Source: Panonychus citri (Eukaryota; Arthropoda; Arachnida; Trombidiformes; Tetranychidae). From it: DNA of 64,000 nt. The stretch is from positions 682,001-746,000 of the forward strand of contig NW_026515500.1 of the NCBI RefSeq assembly GCF_014898815.1, given 5' to 3'. Position 1 is the first letter of the stretch. The number at the start of each line of letters is the position of its first letter. The translations under genes were made by a program, and so were the position numbers. The notes beneath the pieces were generated by a model, which was not told the origin of the DNA, searched no databases, and saw nothing but the letters and a program-made list of their open reading frames with translations. Below are positions 30,759 through 40,752 of the stretch, in pieces.

Positions 30759-33700
30759 GATAGAATCATCCAATAAATATCTTTTATCATCAAAAGGAGT
30801 CATTACTATTTTTTTATTTCGTAACAAACTTATAACATGTTTGTCCGATTGTAGTCTTCTTTGTACTCGGGAGGGTATAATTTCTTCCTGCAAACAGTCC
30901 AGAAACTGTTTGAATGTAACGTCCTTCTTAACGGTGGATTTTTGAATACCTTTAGCTTTCTTTTTCTCACCAGAATCAGTAATCATCGCGTAAAGTTTTG
31001 GCTTAAGAGCAATAAACTTATGAATACTTTCACCACCCATCTCGTCTTTCAAGTATCCAATCGCTCTTTCATGATCATTATTATACAGAGGATGCTCCTT
31101 TGGGTAGTTACTAAAATCCATAATATGTGAAAAGTGCTTAAGATCGGAAATTATATCAGCAGTTTTTATATTATAGATTAAACTATCAGTATCGGTATAA
31201 AGTAGTTCAATTTTGTTGTTGTAAAACTTTTTGAAAGAGTCATAATGTAGCTCGAACATTTTCAGCTTCGCCAATTCCAAAACAGCAAATCCAACAGCAA
31301 CTGGCTTATTAAGAAAAACATTCTGTTTAATTAACTCAAACACCATTTTTCCTTCATCAACTATGATGAACTGTTGACATAATTCAGATCTTAATCTTTT
31401 CAGTGCAATATTTTCTTGAAAAACAACATCGACTTGTTTATGTTTCCGTTTATCTTCGATGGTTTTTCCATAAATCGAATTTACCATTAATTTCCAGAAG
31501 TCTTTGTCAAACGAATTTGTTGCTTCCTGTCTTTTACTTGTGCAGAAATCGACATACGGTTTTAACCATGGAGTTTGCTGGAATTTGAACGCACGATGTA
31601 TTTTTTTCACAATGAGTCCTTTTTCCAAATAGTAAAGAAGTGTTTTGTAGTGCACAACATACTTCTCTTTAAATAAAAACGATGATATTAACTTCTGAGT
31701 CGGACGGTGTGTAATCAACGATGTTGTTTTCATTCGAGTCAATAAACCGCGTTGGTAAGGACTCAGCATGTCCAAATTCACTTTGTGTTTATGTGGAGCC
31801 AAAGGATAATCATTATGTTCTTTATGGAGATTGACTGGATATTCTAAATCTACTTCTAGAATGATTCCAATGGAATCTGAACACATGGTTAATAACTGAT
31901 GAACATCTCTTATCATAGAAATATTTATCCATTCAAAATCACAATGTGGTAATGACTGTGACATAGCATAGCCGTATAAATTGTTGACATCAAAGTAGAG
32001 AATATGGTTATGTTCTTTATTCTCATCAAAGTCAGGCACAGAAGGATTGTTAGCTTCACACAACCGTTTAGACACAACCGTTAAACCTCCTCGAATTCCT
32101 TTCTCGATCATCATCAGCATGTCAACATCAGTAATTAACTCAACCTTTGAAAATGTTGTTTTCAAGGCTGCTGTCCATGACAATCCTGGTGCTGAATAAT
32201 GATGACACGGATCAAGTTTGAAATGTTGGAAACTTACTTTGCGGAAATTCTCAAAAACGGCAGCCAACAAAAGCACATCTACTTTTAAATATATGTCATG
32301 TAAATCCCCCAAGGTTTTACAATCAAACTTTTGCCATATTTCTTTTAGATGTTCATATGTAGAGCTTGAAATAGTATCATCTTTCAGTGATGAGTAAAAT
32401 GAAGTTAATTCAGGTAAACTCGTTTCATCAAATCTCTCAAATGAATCGATATACTCGTATGGAAGAGCTGCTTTCTTCAAAAGTAGTTCTTGGTTATTGT
32501 TGAAAATTTGATTGATATACGATAACTTTGTTTCTTTAATCAGATTATCTGCCAATGATTCGAGGCTAGAGGGAAGGAAAGAAAAACTGTCAAGAAAAAT
32601 AAAATCTTGGAAAGAAAATGAAATGTATTTTTCAATTGTATGTGGTATAATTTTCAGATCTTTAGCCATCTCTGCATCCAAAGCTTGAAAAATAATGTGG
32701 CCATCAAAATTTTTTAAATTGTGAAAGATTACAGGAATTTTTGATGGTAAGCTATAAGCCAAATTGCATTTACTATGAGCGGCTCCTCTATATTTTCCAG
32801 TCAGGTGATCATGATCACGAACTCTGTCACTACCCATCGGTTTGTGACAGATATGGCAATAAGTTTCAATTTCAAAAGAAAATGTATCAACTGTAGTCAT
32901 TTTTAAGGGTTTGCTGATTCTTTTAATTAAATCTTTGAATTTTTCCTGTAGGGGAATAATACTTTGCAGGAACTTTACACCAGCATTTTCACCACGATAA
33001 AACTTGCTTTCAATTATTTTATCATTCCAATCAATAGCAACATAGCCATAACTGCAAACAGGCAATGTTCTATCTTTCGATGTCCCATCATTAGTAGCTA
33101 TAGACAGTGTTTCGAAATCAGCATAAATAACGATTGGAAATTGGATTTCCTTATGATAAGATTTATATTTCAGGGTTGCATGAGGTGTTCCTGCTTCTGG
33201 AAGGGTTATACGTTGAGGTGAGATGTTTATACAATACGCAAAGTGTTCTTGTAATTTCGCATCATCTCTGAATGAGTTGAGACAACGATAACAATGATGA
33301 GATGCATGTTTGTTTTTGAAGCTTGCTAATCTATTAAAATTTGTTATTTTATAATAATGATTATCATACAAAAACAGTAAGATTGGAATATTACTTATAC
33401 GTTCAGAAATTTTCAATGGGATAAGACATTTTTCATCAATGTTATAAGTATAAATATTTATAGACAGATTATTCTTTTTCTCAAAAGAGTTGACCTGGTT
33501 GAGAGTAACTTCACCAAGAACGTCACTTATATCGTAATTTTGTTTAAACTGATCATATTTGTTTGATCTTTGTGGGTTATTGGTATGAGGGTGAAGATAG
33601 GCCAATACCGAATAAATGAAACAATCTTTCTTAGTTTTAATATTAAGAAGACATTTTTTCTTGCTCAAGCCAGCTGGTAATTTGAAGTGATTACATCCAC

Positions 33701-33821
33701 CACGATGAGGCACATATTTACCGATTTTCAATCGTATATCTTTGAAATACAATAAATGCCATCCACTTCCTCTTTCAGTGTGTTGCTCAATAAGCTCTTT
33801 TATCTCTTCAAAAGCATTCAC
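30723..33821 (-). CDS. Protein-primed family B DNA polymerase (main ORF, 5' part broken)
   Basis: The main open frame of 1032 residues holds the exonuclease motif YADFET near residue 235, an HNH/EndoVII-like Cys-His cluster near 322-360 (CHICHKPMG, DHDHLTGKYRGAAH), motif A (FDVNNLYGYAM) near 608, motif B (LMVNSIYGKT) near 777 and motif C (YTDTDS) near 875. These identify the Maverick polymerase that copies the element from a protein primer. The frame as given has no ATG at 33821; the normal N-terminal part of the family lies upstream, in the other frames of 33822-33965 and in the zinc-finger ORF that follows. Single-base losses near 33823 (an A run), 33908 and 33965 appear to separate the two parts. 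The catalytic domain itself is uninterrupted. Confidence 0.9.
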   Translation of the reverse strand: MNAFEEIKELIEQHTERGSGWHLLYFKDIRLKIGKYVPHRGGCNHFKLPAGLSKKKCLLNIKTKKDCFIYSVLAYLHPHTNNPQRSNKYDQFKQNYDISDVLGEVTLNQVNSFEKKNNLSINIYTYNIDEKCLIPLKISERISNIPILLFLYDNHYYKITNFNRLASFKNKHASHHCYRCLNSFRDDAKLQEHFAYCINISPQRITLPEAGTPHATLKYKSYHKEIQFPIVIYADFETLSIATNDGTSKDRTLPVCSYGYVAIDWNDKIIESKFYRGENAGVKFLQSIIPLQEKFKDLIKRISKPLKMTTVDTFSFEIETYCHICHKPMGSDRVRDHDHLTGKYRGAAHSKCNLAYSLPSKIPVIFHNLKNFDGHIIFQALDAEMAKDLKIIPHTIEKYISFSFQDFIFLDSFSFLPSSLESLADNLIKETKLSYINQIFNNNQELLLKKAALPYEYIDSFERFDETSLPELTSFYSSLKDDTISSSTYEHLKEIWQKFDCKTLGDLHDIYLKVDVLLLAAVFENFRKVSFQHFKLDPCHHYSAPGLSWTAALKTTFSKVELITDVDMLMMIEKGIRGGLTVVSKRLCEANNPSVPDFDENKEHNHILYFDVNNLYGYAMSQSLPHCDFEWINISMIRDVHQLLTMCSDSIGIILEVDLEYPVNLHKEHNDYPLAPHKHKVNLDMLSPYQRGLLTRMKTTSLITHRPTQKLISSFLFKEKYVVHYKTLLYYLEKGLIVKKIHRAFKFQQTPWLKPYVDFCTSKRQEATNSFDKDFWKLMVNSIYGKTIEDKRKHKQVDVVFQENIALKRLRSELCQQFIIVDEGKMVFELIKQNVFLNKPVAVGFAVLELAKLKMFELHYDSFKKFYNNKIELLYTDTDSLIYNIKTADIISDLKHFSHIMDFSNYPKEHPLYNNDHERAIGYLKDEMGGESIHKFIALKPKLYAMITDSGEKKKAKGIQKSTVKKDVTFKQFLDCLQEEIIPSRVQRRLQSDKHVISLLRNKKIVMTPFDDKRYLLDDSISSYAFGHVLTK

Positions 33822-33917
33822 AATTTTATATGAATGTCATCAGCCATTAATACAGAGTGTAGTATTGAATGAAAGCACCTTCGTAGAGTAGTATCGATAT
33901 CAACAGGATGCCGAAGA

Positions 33918-35015
33918 CTACATCAACAACAATAGAAAATTTAATACACTTATGCTCATCGAGATATTTTCAATTATTGATTTTATTTCGTCACTGTAAT
34001 CCATTTTCACTTGTTCAATATCAACTTGTTGAACATTTGCATTTTGATAACAGACAAATTTGTTGAAAGCACTTTCAATCAAATCAAAATTTTGATTTGC
34101 ATATGGAACTCGCACAGGATTTATCTCAATTCTTGCTTCACACCATTCAACGTGCGATTTGAACGCATTTTCTCTCATAAATCCACGATGACAATGATGA
34201 CAGCGATATTTTGCTTTTTTCTGATCCAGCTTTGCTTTCTTCAATACTTCACCTTCATCTGCAGATGTATCCAACGACCTTTTTTCACTATTAACTTCAT
34301 TACCGTGACTAACATCCATAGAACACTTTTCACAGGTAGAACTGCAAGGTTGATCAATTGTATGATGGTCATCATCATCATCATCATCATTTTGGATGTT
34401 TGAACAAACATGATTGATGAAATCTTCTTCAGAGTTTGTTTCAAAGTAACAAAATTTACAGAAGAATGAAGAGTTTTGACAGTTATGATTTAGAAAATCT
34501 TGCGTAGATTCTGTGTTGTATGAGCAATAATCACACTGATGGTATATTGGTAAAGGTGTTATACTCCTTTCTCGACAAGCATGTAAAAGTAGTGATGAAT
34601 GGTCATCAGCAACAAAATCACATTCCTCACATATTATATGGCTTCCCAGTTCTCTTTCATAGTCCTTAACCCCATCACATTCATGGCTGAGGAACTCTTC
34701 TAAATCTGTACTAATATAGTAGCAATGATCACAAGTTTGCATCAATAGTTGATCTACTTGTTCAACGCGAGCACTGGGACATTCATGAGAATTAAGTGTT
34801 TCTTGGTCAATGGCCATAAAGTCACAGAATAAACACGTGAAATGTCTTTCCACATTATCAATATCCATAAAGGATGGCTCTTGCTGTGGTGATGCAATCG
34901 GTAGACGATATTCATCAAGTTGATGTCGATCTCTTTATCATAACCAGCACATGAGTGCATGAAGAGATCTTCAACCGAATCCTTAGTTACTCCACAATAA
35001 TCACATCTATAAATC
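33918..35015 (-). CDS. Zinc-finger N-terminal region, probably the 5' part of the polymerase gene
   Basis: The frame 33918-34868 encodes five or more C-x2-C...H-x(3-4)-H/C finger-like units (CLFCDF, CDHCYY, CEECDF, CDYCSY, CKFCYF), an acidic Asp run, a nuclear-type basic segment and a more typical C2H2 finger (CHHCHRGF). The last part (ESAFNKFVCYQN) is the segment that precedes the polymerase in related Maverick proteins. One further finger (YRCDYCGV) is encoded at about 34930-35015 in another frame, after a minus-strand acceptor TTTTTTCACAG, with an apparent one-base break near 34939. The 5'-most exon was not found. I read this as one gene with 30723-33821, broken by assembly errors or real decay. 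A separate zinc-finger gene is the alternative. Confidence 0.6.
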
Positions 35016-35183
35016 TGTGAAAAAAGCGCGTTTAATTATAATAGAATATAAGTTGAATGATGAGATGACTTTCTTATTCATTAATACCAATAACTTTATT
35101 TCAAAATTATAATGATTAACTGAAAATTGCATTTATTTTTCATTTCAGTCAATTTATCATATTTGATAGCATTTTGTCTCTGC

Positions 35184-35618
35184 TTAGCTGATTTCTCTCA
35201 ATTTACAAAATAAACCATAATTAGTATGGAATTCCTCATTACTATTGATTGGTTTTGTAGCAACCTCTTTACTTTTTTTAATAAGTTTATTGGATGAACA
35301 AAAGTATTTTCTTGATAGCTTTGTGTATATAAAGTTTTTTCCCATATCTCCATTTGGCCTTGATTTTATATCTGCATTACGTAACTTTCGTCTTAGGGCT
35401 GCTTTCTGATTCCGAGTTGGATTAGAGTAGTTTGGTACAGGAAGATCCATAGCTTCAAGGATGTAATCGAATACTGCTGTTGGAAAGAACCTTGGGTCAT
35501 CTAAATCCCAATTAGTCTCTAATGGTATCATCTTAGTCTGTTTTGTATGTAAAGTTATTGATATTAATGAAAAGAGAATAGTCAGCATATAAGAAACATC
35601 ACTTACAGTTTCATCCAT
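35184..35618 (-). CDS. Unknown small Maverick protein
   Basis: Two exons, 35607-35618 (only MDET) and 35184-35537, joined in phase across a 69-base intron with a GTAAGT donor and an AAAACAG acceptor. The product is 121 residues: an acidic start (TNWDLDDPRFFPTAV), a helical Pro/Asn segment and a basic central part (QKAALRRKLRNAD) that could bind nucleic acid. No family is recognised. A TATATAAG box lies 273 bases upstream (35898-35891 on the minus strand), beyond a minisatellite that would fall in the 5' leader. A start at an ATG inside the second exon is possible. Confidence 0.5.
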   Translation of the reverse strand: MDETVSDVSYMLTILFSLISITLHTKQTKMIPLETNWDLDDPRFFPTAVFDYILEAMDLPVPNYSNPTRNQKAALRRKLRNADIKSRPNGDMGKNFIYTKLSRKYFCSSNKLIKKSKEVATKPINSNEEFHTNYGLFCKLREIS

Positions 35619-35626
35619 ATCGCAAT

Positions 35627-35792
35627 AGTAGATGGTGTGTATGTAGATGGTGTATGTAGATGGTGTATGTAGATGGTGTATGTAGATGGTGTATGTAGAT
35701 GGTGTATGTAGATGGTGTATGTAGATGGTGTATGTAGATGGTGTATGTAGATGGTGTATGTAGATGGTGTATGTAGATGGTGTATGTAGATG
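35627..35792. repeat. 13-bp minisatellite, about 12 units
   Basis: Near-perfect tandem copies of TAGATGGTGTATG, with a slightly diverged first unit containing an extra GTGT. It lies between the TATA-like box at 35891-35898 and the start codon of the minus-strand gene at 35618, so it would be transcribed as leader sequence if that box is used. Confidence 0.95.
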
Positions 35793-36548
35793 AACTATAA
35801 CCTTAAGAGAGTATTCAAAATGATTACTTACTCAAAAGATCAGTGAGTGAAGAGTGTTGTTGAATGATGAGCATTTTCTGCAACCTCTTCCTTATATACT
35901 GAGAAGGAAGATAAAATGGGCAGAGCTTCCTAATTAGCTACCCAATCATATCATTAGATAATAAGATTCAATTAAAGTACATGTAAATATACCGTTGAGT
36001 TAATTAAGACACTTATTAATACACTATAATTGTCATTAGTACATTTCTCACGGTTATTAATTGACATAGGAATCATCTACATTACCCTATTACATTAGTG
36101 TTATCATCATTAATATATTTCTTAATTGTAGTTAATTGTCCTGTGAACATACATAGATTACACTAATATACACTGAGATGCACTAATTAACACTTAAATC
36201 TATGTTATACATCATTATATAACAATGCACCAATCTATTGAGCTAATAGTTATATTCGTTAATTAATAATAATGATTATTTAGTACAACTGTACTTATTA
36301 TATAATCATTATCTCTAATTAACAAGAGTTAATTGTTATACCAATTAGCGTAATCAATTAGCTTAATTGATTGCGCAATAACAAGCTAATTGTTACATGA
36401 AAACAATGATAAAATACCATTGGTCAATTGTAAGTGGGCGTGGCTAAATGGTCACTATTTATAACCTTTTAAAGTTTTAAGTCATTTCACTTTCGATCTT
36501 AGTTCATTTGACTTACTTCATTATTTTGATTCGTTCTATTGCCTTACA
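35793..36548. promoter_or_regulatory. Divergent promoter region of the right arm
   Basis: Very AT-rich spacer between the leftward 121-residue gene and the rightward proline-rich gene. A TATATAAG box reads leftward at 35898-35891. A TTTATAACC box reads rightward at 36458-36466, about 83 bases before the ATG at 36549 and just after AGTGGGCGTGGC, a GC-box-like motif unusual in this DNA. No ORF is supported between them. Confidence 0.5.
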
Positions 36549-37112
36549 ATGTCATCACCATCCTCACCACCACCATTAGAATCTGTTGACAAAAAAATGC
36601 CTACATTGATTCCTTTTGACAAAGTCCCCAGGACTGTAGTAGTGTATCCCACTAACTGTTGCTTTGCTTGTGGTGAAAAACCTCTAAATTTGACCAAGGA
36701 TAGGACAAGACCTTCTGATCCTCGGACTAAAGCTGTTCCACTTAAAGTGACCAGAAACCATCCGTACTATAACTACATTGTGCCTCCATTTCGACCACCA
36801 CCACCACATCCACCTCTAGGAAGTTTACCAGCACCAACTCGACCACCACCAACTCGACCACCACATCCACCTCTACAAAGTTTACCACGACAGCCACCAT
36901 CATCATCAACACCATCTTCTGCAAATAGTAAGAAAAAAGGTTATTATGAACAACCAGCAACATTGGTTTTTGGAGAGTCTGATGATCTACGGCTAAAAGT
37001 AAAAAAAGTTTCGAATTTTTTATTTGCTCATAATAAATATATTAATCGCAAAGACAAAGAGATAATTGTATCCATTTTGCTAGAGCTTACCATTAAGGCA
37101 TTCAGCAAGTAG
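36549..37112 (+). CDS. Proline-rich Maverick protein of unknown function
   Basis: 187 residues, intronless. A short Cys-containing segment (NCCFACGEKPLNL) is followed by a long proline-rich stretch (residues about 77-118) built from repeats of RPPPTRPP and HPPLGSLP, which could bind SH3 or WW domains. The C-terminal 60 residues look helical and basic (LRLKVKKVSNFLFAHNKYI). It is the rightmost gene inside the element. An AATAAA polyadenylation signal follows at about 37130. No family is recognised. Confidence 0.6.
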   Translation: MSSPSSPPPLESVDKKMPTLIPFDKVPRTVVVYPTNCCFACGEKPLNLTKDRTRPSDPRTKAVPLKVTRNHPYYNYIVPPFRPPPPHPPLGSLPAPTRPPPTRPPHPPLQSLPRQPPSSSTPSSANSKKKGYYEQPATLVFGESDDLRLKVKKVSNFLFAHNKYINRKDKEIIVSILLELTIKAFSK

Positions 37113-37615
37113 ATTGGTTTTATCCTTGAAAAAATAAACTTTCAATTTGCTAAGACAAAAGATGTTAAAAAGAAATTCTAAATTTTTATTCTTAAATGCA
37201 ATCGTCTCAAAAACTGTACCATTGGAAAGAGCTCGAAAAGTTGATTTAGAAACATATATCATTTGTTGCAATCGAATAAATATAAGCGCCTCTAAGCGCG
37301 ATCAAAAAGTTTGGGTTCGCGTGGGGGTGGGGTCATTAAAGAAAAGTTTTTTTTATTGAAAGGGTTGAGGAGAAAGAGAGAGAAAAAGAAAGTAAAAAGA
37401 AAGAGGAAAGGAGAGAGAAAGGAGAGAGAAAGAGACAGGGATAAGATAAAGAGAGAGAGAAAGATTGTTGTGTGTGTGTGAGAGAGAGAAAAATTAATTT
37501 TAATTAATTTAATTGATTGAGAGAGAGAGAGAAAACAATTTAAATCAATTACCACTTTGGTGACAAGTGACAATTACTATCACCAAAGTGGTAATTGGTT
37601 TAAATTGAAAAACAA
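37113..37615. other. Right-end spacer of the Maverick
   Basis: No gene. Holds the 3' flank of the proline-rich gene, a GA-rich tract (about 37365-37530) and a near-perfect inverted repeat with 24-base arms at 37540-37563 and 37580-37603 separated by 16 bases. Confidence 0.6.
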
Positions 37616-37755
37616 CCCTCTCTGGCCAACTTGAATTTCTGGCCCAATAGGCATTTCTGAACCAATTGGAATTTCTGGCCCACTTCGGTGGGTTAGAAAT
37701 TCCTATTGGGCCAGAAATGCCTGTTGGGCCAGAAATGCAAGTGGGCCAGAGAGGG
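37616..37755 (-). repeat. Right inverted end of the Maverick, itself a palindrome
   Basis: Carries the same GGCCCAATAGG and TTTCTGGCCC units as the left end, centred on GGCCCACTTCGGTGGGTT at about 37677-37694, which is the reverse complement of the left centre. Here both arms are complete, from CCCTCTCTGGCC to GGCCAGAGAGGG. Inverted orientation and a distance of 17.4 kb support terminal repeats of one element. Confidence 0.7.
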
Positions 37756-38541
37756 CTGCTTTTATTCTACTACTCAAGTTTTCAGTAGAAAAGTTAAAAG
37801 GAAACAAAATGTGAGCAACTTCATTGATTGTTATCCTTGCGAATTCTGTTGTGATTTTCGTGTCAACAATCAACTAGATAAGTTCGTGAATTTGCAAGAT
37901 TCAGTCGTGCAATACAAATAGAAGACCGATATTCCTTTGCTAGTTGGACTTTCTCAGTAATGAAAGATCGTTGAACAGAATCGACAGTACCAATTTCTTG
38001 TAAAGCGAGAAGAACATCTTTGACCAGTTGTATTTAACTTTCTGCACTCTAATTGTTATTAGATATTTATCGAGTCTCTTGGCTCTGCTAATTGCAACTC
38101 GAGATTTAAATGTAATCAATTTTTCAAAATTGATTAGAATGAGTCGATCTAAGGCTTAGTCACAAAGCATATGCTCATCAGAACTTGAACTTTTTATTAT
38201 TAATCGATTCGGTTAGGTTTCTACTTTCTCTCTCTCTAAGGAAAGCTGATGACAGTTAATCAGTCAATCAATTTTCACTTGAATCTTAACAATTTTGCTC
38301 CATAATTTTAATTTTGCCTCGAAATTCAGTTTAGTTTTCTATCGCTAGATGGCAGCTAATTACAGAGATCGTTTATTTTTATGTTCGGTTTTTTTTTCAA
38401 TTGTTTTTGTTTTGATTTTTGGTCAATTAATCTTGTCATTCAATTTAACATAATTGTCAATTAATTTGTTTTATTTAATTGCTGTTTCACCATCTCTTGT
38501 CTTGTGTTTTTCTTCCTTTATTGACAATTCCCGTTGTAACA
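37756..38541. other. Intergenic region upstream of the SAM-domain gene
   Basis: No ORF is supported. CTAGATGGCAGC at about 38345, roughly 190 bases before the start codon, resembles a GATGGC-type initiator motif also seen upstream of other genes in this window. Confidence 0.4.
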
Positions 38542-39640
38542 ATGGCGTCAAGTAAGTTTGTCGGATTATTTATCTTCCATGTTGATTATGTACAACAATG
38601 TATAATAATACAATAGGAATCAATTTTGCATATTTTTTGTCACACTTTTTGATCTTAATTTGAAAATGATGCATTTCGTTTTCTCATTTTATCACTTCAA
38701 TCATGTTCATGATTGATATTTAGGAAGCACAAATTTTTGGATGGATTTTTTCCTCAATTCTAATCTTCCTCAATCGGTTGCTACTAAATATGCTGTTATT
38801 TTCACTGATCACCGAATACAGGAAAACATGCTTGGCGATATAACTAAAGATATGCTCTATGATATGGGCATCAAAACAATGGGTGATGTTATTGCTATAC
38901 TCAAGCATGCGAAGGAAGTTAACGATGAGAAGATTCAATTTCAATTATTGGGAAAATCAAATTTTTCACAAACCAATAGCAAACCCAAAGTTCATAATTG
39001 CTCGATTAATAAAGAGCCCATTTCTGGTCCAAGTGTTTCCTCATCAACCTCTGGATCTTCAACATCTAAACGAAATTCATTCAATTCTGAAGATAATCAA
39101 GGATCAATGAAAGTTAGAAGGGTAATCAATTCAGTTGCTTCAGCAAACAGAATATCAAATGTCAATGCAAAAATGTCTCAAACAAATGTCCCTTTTCAGG
39201 CCAAAGTTACTTTCAACTCTATTCCTAGTATTAAATCCAACCAATCAATTAGATTAGGTAATACACATCAAGACTCAGCGACAAGGAAAATTTCCGTTTT
39301 TACAAGATTAGGTGATAACGAGACTCCATCGTCATCTTCATCATCTACATTATCATCTTCTTTATCCTCATCATCTCTAAATAAGCTTAAAGTAACATCT
39401 ATCGAGCCAAAGGTAACACGGATAATCACTGGACTAAATGACAATAGACCTTCAAAATTTTCTCAACCCAAAAGTGTAAAGGATCGTCTTGGTGGAAATA
39501 AAGTGATCAGTGGTAATTCAACGCGCCCTATCATCAGTTCAACAATTAAACCTAAACAATCGTTATCCCAACAATCATCACGCAACAAAATCTCTCTCAA
39601 GAAAAGTATCTTTGATCGACTGGGTACTAAGTCATTTTAA
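38542..39640 (+). CDS. C19orf47-like protein with N-terminal SAM-type domain
   Basis: Two exons, 38542-38551 (MAS plus one base) and 38724-39640, joined in phase across an intron with a GTAAGT donor and a TATTTAG acceptor; 308 residues. The N-terminal 70 residues (FWMDFFLNSNLP, YAVIFTDHRIQENML, DMGIKTMGDVIAILKHAK) match the SAM-like domain of human C19orf47. The rest is basic and Ser-rich, with repeats of the short motif VF-x-RLG / IFDRLG (FTRLGDN, VKDRLGG, IFDRLGT), which is also typical of that family. The protein is likely nuclear; its molecular role is not established. The tiny first exon is supported by the in-phase splice and by family similarity starting directly after it. Confidence 0.82.
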
Positions 39641-40184
39641 ACGATTAATTAATTTAAGATAAAGAAAAATGACTCCATGACCATTGTTCTAATGTATTAT
39701 TCTTTCATCATTTATCAGGATTAATAAATTCTACTGCCATCAGTAATTACGATCTACAAAAAAAGTTTTCTAATTGTCTTCAATTTTACAGGGACAAAAT
39801 TGCGATCAAAGCACAATTTTAGTTGCAAAGTAAATGATTAACACTCAGTTAATCATTTCAGTCTATTTGTTGGTTCTTTGAGTCGAGTTAAATGTTGATT
39901 CTTCAAAGTCATTAGATTGAACCAATTGAAGTAACAATTATGTTAATAGTTTCACTGTAGCTCTTTAAATCAATTAATTGAATTGGAAAGTTAATTTTTA
40001 ACCACAAATAAAATCAAGTCGATTGTCATTGATTAGATTTGCCACAAAATTGTGAATCCATGATCGATGTCATTACCAAAACAAGGAAGAAAAAAAATAC
40101 TAATTGTGTAATTCTGGTCTAAGATTTAGCGTGAATATACAAATAGACACACAGAGAGATGATTCAATTAACTTAATTGTGATT
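39641..40184. other. Short convergent intergenic region
   Basis: 3' flanks of the SAM-domain gene and FAM136A. AT-rich, no ORF or RNA gene seen. Confidence 0.5.
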
Positions 40185-40752
40185 CTAATAATTTCCACTG
40201 GCCATCATTTCCCTCATTCGTTTCAACATTGTTGGCAGCAATTTAACATGACTATCAGCACATTTAACGATACAATCTTCATATTTGTTTCTAAATTTAT
40301 CAACATCACTTTCGGAAGCATTTGGTCCTATTTTGTCTCGAATATCATCTTGACATTGCATGGCACATCTTTCCAATCGATTCTGTATCCAATTAAATAA
40401 TCCAAATTAGAAGATCAAAAGAAGAAAAAGCAAATCAATTCAATTCGCAATTCACAATTACCTGAAAATTAGCCAATTCTTTGGACATAAAATTTTGAGC
40501 TTTGGTTACTTCATTTGAACATTTCGAGATACAATTGTGAACCTCATTCAAATTCAACTCAGTTGAATCACAACATTTAGCTGCACATCGGTGCATATCA
40601 CCCTGTTAACAGAATTAAATCAATTAGAGTTAAAGACAATAACAAAAAGACCGAGAAAAACAAACCTGAATCCTGCGAAGATGATCCTTGTCAACTTTTT
40701 CAATCAAATCTTTGATTCCATCTTGAACCATTTGCTGAGCAGTGTCTGCCAT
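40185..40752 (-). CDS. FAM136A: FAM136A homologue, mitochondrial CX3C protein
   Basis: Three exons on the minus strand: 40666-40752, 40462-40602, 40185-40382; 141 residues, near the 138 of the human protein. Four CX3C motifs are visible (CAAKC, CISKC, CAMQC, CIVKC), spaced as in the family, plus a typical C-terminal VKLLPTMLKRMREMM. Twin-CX3C proteins are usually imported into the mitochondrial intermembrane space and oxidised there. FAM136A is reported to be mitochondrial and its exact role is unsettled. The gene is intact, with clean in-phase splices. Confidence 0.93.

Larger units (their letters stand above)
20315..37755. mobile_element. Maverick/Polinton (adintovirus-like) DNA element, about 17.4 kb
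   Basis: The span holds the hallmark gene set of Mavericks: integrase, packaging ATPase, adenain-like protease, F54H12.2-type major capsid protein, minor capsid candidates and protein-primed DNA polymerase B, most of them as long intact ORFs. It is bounded by inverted copies of a palindromic GGCCC-rich sequence at 20315-20434 and 37616-37755. The length fits the 15-20 kb usual for the class. The capsid, integrase and protease genes point right; the polymerase block points left and converges on the protease gene at 30.7 kb. Flanking DNA carries ordinary host genes on both sides, so this is an insertion in a chromosome. I did not find a convincing target-site duplication, so the exact ends are provisional. 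Confidence 0.9.

Noticed and set aside
35627..35792. CRISPR-like array
   Set aside because: Direct 13-base tandem repeats without spacers, in eukaryotic DNA.
35619..35874. Alternative start at 35874 for the 121-residue gene, spliced across the minisatellite
   Set aside because: The available introns would be only about 28-35 bases, and splicing to the known acceptor gives an immediate stop.
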